Below are positions 57,884-64,000 of a DNA stretch of 64,000 bases, piece by piece. The stretch lies in NCBI GenBank assembly GCA_965112735.1, contig OZ218952.1, positions 1,860,001 through 1,924,000 of the forward strand. The letters run 5' to 3'. The number at the start of each line of letters is the position of its first letter. The stretch's first letter is position 1. Below the pieces are notes generated by a model. The model was not told where the DNA came from. It worked only from the letters and a program-made list of their open reading frames with translations, and did no database searches. The position numbers and the translations under genes were made by a program. The stretch is from Phaeosaccion multiseriatum (taxonomy: Eukaryota > Ochrophyta, other classes).

Positions 57884-59135
57884 GGAAGCCCGCTGCCTCC
57901 CCCGGCACAGGGCCTTTCGCCAACGAAGAAGGTAGCGACGGCGGCAGCAGGGCTTGCAAGCCTGCAATTATCTGGCCTCCCAGCAGCAGCAGCAGTAGCA
58001 GCAGAGCAACTCTCCCCCCCCCCCCCCCCACCGCGTTCAAACAGACAGGGCCTTTTCCCCACACACACAGCCACAGCGTCAAAGCAGACAGCACCTTAAA
58101 CACCCACAACACACCCCTGCCGCCACAGCCCCTCTACTCACCGATATAGACGTCCCCCGTGCCGGGCTCCAGGGTCATCTTGAAAGGGTTGCGCAGCCCC
58201 ACTGCGATGATGAAAAAGTCAGTGCCCTCCACCATTTCGTTCCCCCCCCCCGCCAAAAGGTAGCCGCCAGTAATACGCAACACCTTGCCGTTAAGGAAGT
58301 CCATGCGCTGCGAGCGGAAGGCCCCCTGCGGTCGCCAGGGCTGGCCGTCTTGCACGTAGGTCTCATCGTACTCGAGGCCGGTGTCGATGGCCCCCAGCGC
58401 CTGTGAGCCCTCTCCCGAGGACAAAATCATGCTGCCGTCGTCGAGGAAGAGAATGGTGCCCATGTGGTGGGTCATGGAGGAGGCCCACCAGTCACGCTTT
58501 AAGATTTTGTCGGGCACCGCGTCCTGGTACCCGGTAATGACCCCGTTCCCGTTGGTGATGGGCTCAAGGATGAAGCGCTGCAGCACACCCGGTGCCGCGC
58601 AGAACAGGTTCGTGTCCCCAGGGAACCTAATGGTGCACTGGTCATCGGGGTAGGGCGTGGAGGGCTGCCCTGTGTAGAGGACGTATATATAGTAGTTGCC
58701 CCCGATGCCCCAGTTCGGGTGGAAGGCGAAGCTGCTCATGCCCCGGTCATGCCAGCTAAAAACATTGTCGGACCAGTCCAGCAGCCTCCGGTCCACCGTG
58801 GACGCGTCGGAGCCTCGGCTGCGAACGTCCAGGAAGCCGCGCTGATTGAGCATGAAGACGTGCGTGTCCGGTATGGGCGAGCCGGGTGGAGAGAAGGCGG
58901 TCTGGAGAATGTGACTGCTTACTCCCTGGGCTGGCCCCCAAATTCGATTGAGCTCGGTGAATGCGGCCCCCGAGGCCCCCGGTGTTAAGGGGTTGCCCTC
59001 TGAGCATCTCGCCTCCGCGACAGGCGCACTATTGAAGGTCAAAAGCGTCAGCAGTACCAGCATCAGGGCACTGCTGGTCACCACCAGCGGCCTCAACGAC
59101 TGCCTCCGCACCCCATGCTGTGCTGTGGCACCCAT
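52731..59135 (-). CDS. Large secreted protein: GSDH-like beta-propeller, PKD-like domain, Thr/Pro-rich linkers, Cys-rich repeats
   Basis: Nine minus-strand exons (59135-58142, 57775-57482, 57206-56917, 56637-55876, 55620-54407, 54238-53948, 53781-53491, 53316-53032, 52773-52731) sum to 4464 nt, exactly 1487 codons plus stop. A signal anchor/peptide (SSALMLVLLTLLTFNSAPVA) precedes a glucose/sorbosone-dehydrogenase-like propeller: MSSFAFHPNWGIGGNYYIYV, HHMGTILFLDDGSMILSSGE, AVGLRNPFKMTLEPGTGDVY, then EEINLIPDP, ANFGWPCMEG and GLSFYPETGPLSGFLGGKLI. Exon 4 holds a PKD-like fold (GATITFDASSSV, SHTFDNPGLYIVSV). Exon 5 has a fibronectin-like part, a Cys cluster and a T/A/P-rich mucin-like linker. 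Exons 5-9 encode four Cys-rich units (CAPLCTATEPCY ... GLGCGVRGI ... CRFCGFFPY) separated by PTPTPP linkers. It is probably a cell-wall or surface protein acting on sugars (inference). Confidence 0.9.
53491..54406 (-). repeat. Two tandem intron-plus-exon units (about 457 bp) within the large secreted-protein gene
   Basis: Intron 5 with exon 6 (54406-53948) and intron 6 with exon 7 (53947-53491) are nearly identical, introns included (shared ggttttttctacc, ccctttctttcacctgtgcc and ccccaccgtttt segments). Both exons are 291 nt with phase-2 borders on each side, so extra units do not alter the frame. Exon 8 (285 nt, same phases) is a more diverged copy. Confidence 0.95.
55832..55876. repeat. (CA)n microsatellite at the donor of exon 4
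   Basis: A CA tract abuts the exon 4 boundary, so on the coding strand the intron starts gtgtgtgt; the donor itself is part of the repeat. Confidence 0.92.
57838..57885. repeat. (CAG)n tract in intron 1 of the large secreted-protein gene
   Basis: A CAG repeat of about 40 bp lies in the intron between exons 1 and 2; another shorter one is at 57236-57266 in intron 2. Confidence 0.85.
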
Positions 59136-60493
59136 CCTACTCACGCCTTGGATGCCTGCAGCCGCCCCTCTCCGTGCTGCTGCGCCCCCCGCCACGGTGC
59201 CCCAAAAACCCCTTGCACGGCACAGACCGCTGGCTATAAACAGCGAAATCGCGAAGTCCCGCTCTCTTGCTCCGCACAGGGCCGCTTGAAGAACCGGAGC
59301 TGTGCGTTTGCAAACGGGTTGCAAGGAGATGAGTCAGGCGAAGGCGGACAGTGTGCATAAACGCAGGGAGCACTGAAAGAGCATGTGGTGAGCGTGCAAG
59401 GTAAAACCGTGGCCGAAGAGAAGAGTAAGTTAGTCTCAACTTCATCACGTAAAAATTTGGGGAAAAGATGCGCGCAATACTACTCACCCTCTGTCCTGTA
59501 TCCCTCAGCTCCCTTCTCTCCTCTTGCTCCTTGTTTGCCCTTTGATCGAGTGCTCCTTCCTCCTGTGCTGGTCGTGGTGGTTATTACAGCACGCCTCTCA
59601 ACAGGGGTGACATTGACCTATCAATTCAATCCACGCCGGCTGTTGCTGAAATCAAATTTTATCGACTGGGCGCCTTTTTTGGTGGGTGCGTGGTGAACGG
59701 AATGGAAAATGGAAATTTGCTAATATTTCGAGCGTTTTCGGCTTGTATTCGGGGTTGTGAGGGGATTTACGGGCTCCTCCTGGCCCTCCTCCTTACCCTT
59801 GGCCCCACTGTTCGACTTGGTAGTTTCCTTCACTGGCTGCTGGTGGCCACTTCAGCAGACTGCCGGTGCCGCAAGAGTTAGGAAGGCCCCCTAAACGTGA
59901 CTGCTCACTGAAGGTGCACGGAATAATAAAACGGAGACCACAACAACAGCTGCTGGATTCGACTGGATGATACCTCGGTGTTTGGAGGAGTCGGTGAACC
60001 GTCTCTAACTAATCTTTAACTCAGATTCTTCGCCTGCTTACTCCAACCCTTGGTGGGAGCTTCTTCACTCCCACCCTTGGTCGTGCTGCTCAATGAGCAA
60101 GATTGGGTTTCCGATTTGGCATGAACGAGTGGCCTACTCCATCGAAACTCCACAGTGGGCGGATGAGTAATGGACATCTCACCTTCACACCTGCTGTCCA
60201 CCGGCTGGACTTACCAAGGTGACCAAGGACCCTGCTCAGGAAGTTAGGTGCCTTTACCGGGCTGAACTTCATACGAGAGTTGGAGAACCGAATGGGAGAT
60301 CGACGGCCTGGCGGGACAACTACCGCACAGAGCTTCTGTGAGCGGACACGCATAGCAAATTCTGCTACAGAAGCACGCTGCAAGCATAACCTCTACACCC
60401 AAACTGAGGCTTCACAACCCGACTTTCGGACGACTTCGATCACCCAGAAAATAAGTTAATGAAAGAACAGGGGGGGGGGATTTGGAATTTGGA
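59136..60493. other. Intergenic region between the large secreted-protein gene and the right inverted arm
   Basis: The first part is the 5' flank of the minus-strand gene. From about 59930 to 60450 a distinct segment has a minus-strand open frame (60090-60383: SNSRMKFSPVKAPNFLSRVL, LLIRPLWSFDGVGHSFM) that looks unlike neighbouring sequence. I could not assign it; it may be a repeat-derived or non-coding transcript. No tRNA-like cloverleaf was recognised. Confidence 0.4.
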
Positions 60494-60692
60494 GCACCAA
60501 CTGCCGAAGATGCGTTAATTGTTACCTTTTCCTTTGTGGAAATTTGCTTTTGTGTAGAGTGGGAACATAAAGGGATGGCGCTAAGGATCTGGAGAGGGGA
60601 ACCAGGCGAGGCTCCTGGCCAGGCTGCTCACAACACATCTCCACTCGACAAAACCAAAGACTGCAGCCTATCTCAACACCGTCGCGAGCATC

Positions 60693-61431
60693 ATGCGATT
60701 CTCCTTCTTCGCCACCGCCCTCCTGGCCTTCCTCGCCATCATCAACCACGCCACCGCCAAGCTCGGGGAGCCCTCCAACGACGAGCTGAAGAAGCGCGAG
60801 CTCGGGGAGGCGGCCACCAGGGAGGCGGCCACTGTGGAGCGGAACCTGTCGTGGACATCTCCCTGGAACAAGCACGGCGGCAAGGTCTCCAAGGACAGCT
60901 CGTCCTCCTCTTCGTCCTCCTCCAGCAGCAGCAGCAGCAGCTCCGACAAGGGCAAGGGCAAGAAGGGAAAGGTAACGCCTTGTTCCCCTCGTGATCTTGT
61001 GACACGTAGCTACTTTTACGATTGCCCTCCTCTGCTGCTGCCTCCCACTCAGCCACACACCTCTCCCATTCCCCCACTCTCGCTTGTATCTCACAGAAGG
61101 GCAAGGGCAAGAAGGGAAAGGTGCGTCGTTTTTTAGCTGTCTTTGTCCCTCACAGCTCCTCCCACTTTCGTCACTCACACCTCTCCCCATTCTCTCTCTC
61201 TTCTCTTTCGTTAACAGGGCAAGGGCAAGAAGGGAAAGGTGCGTGTTTTTTTGTCTTGTTGTCCCTCACAGCCACAGCTCCTCCCACTTTCGTCACTCAC
61301 ACCTCTCCCCATTCTCTCTCTCTCTTCTCTTTCGTTAACAGAAGGGCAAGGGCAAGAAGGGCAAGGGCAAGGGCAAGAAGGGCAAGGGCAAGAAGGGCAA
61401 GGGCAAGGGCAAGGGCAAGGGCAAGCACTAA
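60693..61431 (+). CDS. Small secreted poly-Ser / Lys-Gly-repeat protein, right copy
   Basis: Exons 60693-60971, 61097-61120, 61218-61238 and 61342-61431 give 137 residues, all phase 0. Exon 1 encodes the same residues as the left copy (signal peptide, charged helix, NLSWTSPWNKHGGK, poly-Ser). The Lys/Gly tail is partitioned differently: micro-exons of 24 and 21 nt, then a 90-nt last exon ending GKGKH. Introns 2 and 3 are near-identical to each other (tccctcacag, ctcctcccactttcgtcact, cattctctct, cgttaacag), showing that intron-exon units were duplicated in tandem. Both copies keep a full frame, so both may be expressed. The protein probably enters the secretory pathway; function is unknown, with wall assembly or a polycationic defence role as guesses. 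Confidence 0.82.
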
Positions 61432-61485
61432 GAGCTATTTATCAGAAGACAAAGCTTTAAGAATTGTATTTATTAATTAAAAGTA

Positions 61486-61655
61486 TGTTCGGCCCCAGCC
61501 ATGCACGCATAGCCACATCTGTAGGCCTGCACTCCTCGTGGGGCCAGCGAGGCGGAAAGAGCACGAACCAACTACTCCTCACTTCCAATCCATTCGATAC
61601 ATTTGCATAAAACTGACTACTCTTTGCACTCTGGGCACTCCCACCGTCCTCTCCT
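61486..61655 (+). repeat. Dispersed repeat copy B
   Basis: Same-orientation relative of 44488-44785: cggccccagccatgcacgc, tcctcgtggggccagcgagg, cttccaatccattcgatac, ctctgggcactcccaccgtcc. It is followed at 61700-61780 by palindromic taggccg/cggccta units resembling those at 44525-44590. Confidence 0.75.
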
Positions 61656-61877
61656 TCCTTTGATCTCTCCTCTAGCTACGACACTTGAGCGGGTTCCGGG
61701 CCAGCCCAGTAGGCCGCGGGCCTACGGCCCTCGCTAGGCCGGGCAATTTTCCAAAATAGGCCTAGGCCGCTAGCCTTTACGTACAGTCAAGCCACATACC
61801 ACCTCAGAAGAAAAGTCCATTCCGAGCGTGCCCTGGCGCGATGGGCCGGTGACCCCAACAAGGGCCACAGAGAAGAA

Positions 61878-61879
<2 letters not shown>

Positions 61880-61926
<47 letters not shown>
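61880..61926. repeat. (GA)n microsatellite in the right arm
   Basis: Dinucleotide tract, the inverted counterpart of 44313-44354. Confidence 0.95.
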
Positions 61927-61932
<6 letters not shown>

Positions 61933-62489
61933 ACCACGCCCATTAGCCGTTGGTCGCGAAGATCAAGGGGGTGGAGGCACACATGGCCAGGGAGGAAGCA
62001 GGTTTAGGTATGTTTCAGTTTCAGTTTTATTTGACCTCGCTCCAATCAACCTCCCTGAGGGGTAGGCCGCCAGGTTGACAAAGTAGGGAGGAACGTCACC
62101 GGGCTATCAATCCAAGGCCCCAATCCAAGTGCCCATGTGGGTGGCTCCTCACAATTCCTGGGCAATCCGGACAGCTCGCTGTTTCGTTCACTCCTCGTCG
62201 ATGTATGGTGAGTGAGTTTGGGTGCCCAACTTCCCCCAGGGTGGGCGCTGTTTTGTGAGTTTGAGCTCAATTTTTTTCTTTTCCCATCCTCCCCTCGAGG
62301 AAGTAAAAGGAGCAGCGGGAGCTAGTTGGAGGGTATATTGCAAGGACGGGGAAGATAACTGCACTTTCTGCTTTGCCTCCAGTCATTACCGCCGTCCTTC
62401 GATCAAGTAGCAGAGAACAATCTCACAAACGAAGAGGGGAGACCCTCTCTCCCTTGTTCCCTCTCCATAGGTGGCCTTCGTGTTGAATC

Positions 62490-63848
62490 ATGGTGCGTAG
62501 AATTGAAGCTGTGGACTATTAGACGGGAAAGGGTAGCCATGGGCCCCGTCTGCCCTTTGGCGCCTTGTATCTGCTGCTCCGGGAAATGGTTATGTGAAAA
62601 GAGGGGGAGGTTGTACCCGCTGCTTGCAAGCCCCCCAAAAGGCTGCAAGATCTGGTAGCCTCTCCCTCTTATAGGGCTTCTGCTCGAAGTGCTTGGGATT
62701 TATGCTGATGGGCTGCATCGCTGAGCATGTTGCGCGTCGAGCACATCTCATCTTGACCAGTTGCACGGCTTCCTTCTGTGGCGTTTCCATTGTCTCACTC
62801 TACCTCTGACTCTCTCTCTCTCTCTCTCTCTTGTCCCCCCATCCTGCTACACCTGGAACTGCTCTCCCTTCTCTCTCTCGTTCCCTCCCTCTCTGTCTTT
62901 GTGTCTCTCTCCCACCTACTTCTGCTGTAGGTGGTACTTTCTGCAGGTATCACCACCAAGAATGGCAAGCCCCTTTTAGCTCGGCAGTTCGTGGACATGA
63001 GCCGCATCCGAATCGAAGGTGAGCAGCAGCCAGCAGCAGCAGTAAGTGCAGCAAGGCACTAGCAGCGCAGGCTTCAGTACCGCGTGGGTGCGTCCCGGCA
63101 CACAGAAAGCCAAGCCTGGTTGACCCTAGTGCATGCGGCACACAGGGGTTGCGGGCAGGGCTGTTACTGGGGTCTATCGTGGAATGAGGGGGAAGCGCAA
63201 GAAGAAGGAAGGGTGGAATGAGCGAGCGAGTGTTAAGAGAAGCAGCCGGGAGCGCTGTCCGCTATGGGAAGGAAGGAGGTCCTTTCGCCCCCTGACATTC
63301 GTTTGTGCTTCGCTGTTAATCTTGCGCCCCTCTTTGCTGCCTGCGGTGGGTGGCCCCTTATGATGTGAAATGAATACTTAATGCTCAGGGCTAATGGCGG
63401 CATTCCCCAAGCTCATGGGCACGGGTAACAAGCAGCACACCTTTATTGAGACGGAGAGTGTGCGCTATGTGTATCAGCCCATCGAGAGCTTGTTCCTCCT
63501 CCTCATCACCAACAAGGCCAGCAACATTGTGGAGGACCTAGAAACCCTCCGGCTGCTCTCTAAGCGTAAGTCTAAGTCTGGGTGGCAGTGGTGGTGTTGT
63601 TGTTGTTGTTGTTGTGCTGCAGTGGTGTTGTTGTTGTTGCTGTCCTGCAGTGGTGATAATGTGATGTCTGTGCATGTGTGTGCCAATGCCCAATCAGTCC
63701 CAGTCAGCGTGTAGAAGGCCCGCTGCCCCTGCTCCCCCTTCCCTCTTGGCCCATGTCTACCTACTTTCGCTGCCCCTCCCAATCCAACCCTACCCTTCCC
63801 TGCCTGCCCCTGCTTCTATGACTCCTGCCCTGTGCGCCTGTGCTACCG

Positions 63849-63886
<38 letters not shown>

Positions 63887-64000
63887 GCTGCTGCTACTAC
63901 TACTACTACTACTACTCCTGCTACTACTGCTACTACTACTCTACTACTACTACTGCTACTTCCGGCACTGGTATACAACACAACAGTTGTGCCCGATGTG
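62490..64000 (+). CDS. ARCN1: Coatomer subunit delta (delta-COP), 5' part, runs off right edge
   Basis: Exons 62931-63018 and 63389-63565 encode [30 protein letters not shown], then [40 protein letters not shown] and [14 protein letters not shown]. This is the N-terminal longin-like domain of delta-COP. A further exon starts at 63987 (LVPDV) and leaves the window. The family normally begins MVVL or MVLL, so a start codon must lie directly before GTGGTA; the best candidate is an ATG-only first coding exon at 62490-62492 followed by the donor gtgcgt. Another possible ATG plus GT donor occurs near 62586-62591. Delta-COP is part of the COPI coat for Golgi-to-ER vesicles (established). Confidence 0.9.
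63846..63960. repeat. (CTA)n microsatellite in delta-COP intron
   Basis: Interrupted ctactactg repeats lie just upstream of the acceptor at 63986. Confidence 0.92.

Larger units (their letters stand above)
60494..62492 (+). repeat. Right arm of the large inverted duplication
   Basis: Inverted match to 43742-46308. The inner edge is at ggagcaccaactgccgaag (about 60494) and the outer edge at gttgaatcatg (62492). The part 61432-61782 differs from the left arm and contains dispersed repeat copy B. Homology stops directly after an ATG that appears to be the start codon of delta-COP. Confidence 0.92.

Overview
The window is eukaryotic nuclear DNA: split genes with canonical GT-AG introns, very large microsatellites inside introns, and eukaryote-only products (RPA1, eIF3k, uL13, delta-COP, MTR4). 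A light-harvesting protein of the violaxanthin/fucoxanthin type, a mitochondrial-type bL17, and a pentatricopeptide protein with a bipartite-looking presequence ending in a GFVP-like site point to a photosynthetic stramenopile (ochrophyte). A eustigmatophyte such as Nannochloropsis/Microchloropsis is the likeliest guess (inference only).

Positions 1-43.6 kb are a compact housekeeping region. Genes, left to right: Q-rich zinc-finger protein (-, runs off the left edge), single-pass membrane protein (-), secretory glycosyltransferase-like protein (+), aquaporin (-), RPA1 (+), eIF3k (-), uL13/RPL13A (+), bL17 (-), EGF-like secreted protein (+), LHC/VCP (-), two-TM protein (-), MTR4 helicase (+), PPR protein (-), pyridoxal kinase-HAD phosphatase fusion (+), ankyrin protein (+). 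Six divergent pairs have start codons only about 140-375 bp apart, so shared bidirectional promoters seem to be the rule. For most genes the exon joins were checked by hand and keep one frame to the stop.

Positions 43.7-62.5 kb are different. Two inverted arms (43742-46308 and 60494-62492) each carry a copy of a gene for a small secreted protein with a poly-Ser stretch and a Lys/Gly tail built from repeated micro-exons. Between the arms lie a roughly 5.1 kb element with 61-bp perfect terminal inverted repeats and subterminal GGACGTCC-type repeats, a retrotransposon-like coding remnant, an AATCACG repeat patch, and a nine-exon gene (-) for a large secreted protein: sugar-dehydrogenase-like beta-propeller, PKD-like domain, Thr/Pro-rich linkers and Cys-rich repeats. 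That gene and the Lys/Gly genes both appear to have grown by tandem duplication of intron-plus-exon units. The right edge holds the start of delta-COP (ARCN1), whose apparent ATG-only first exon sits exactly where the inverted homology ends.
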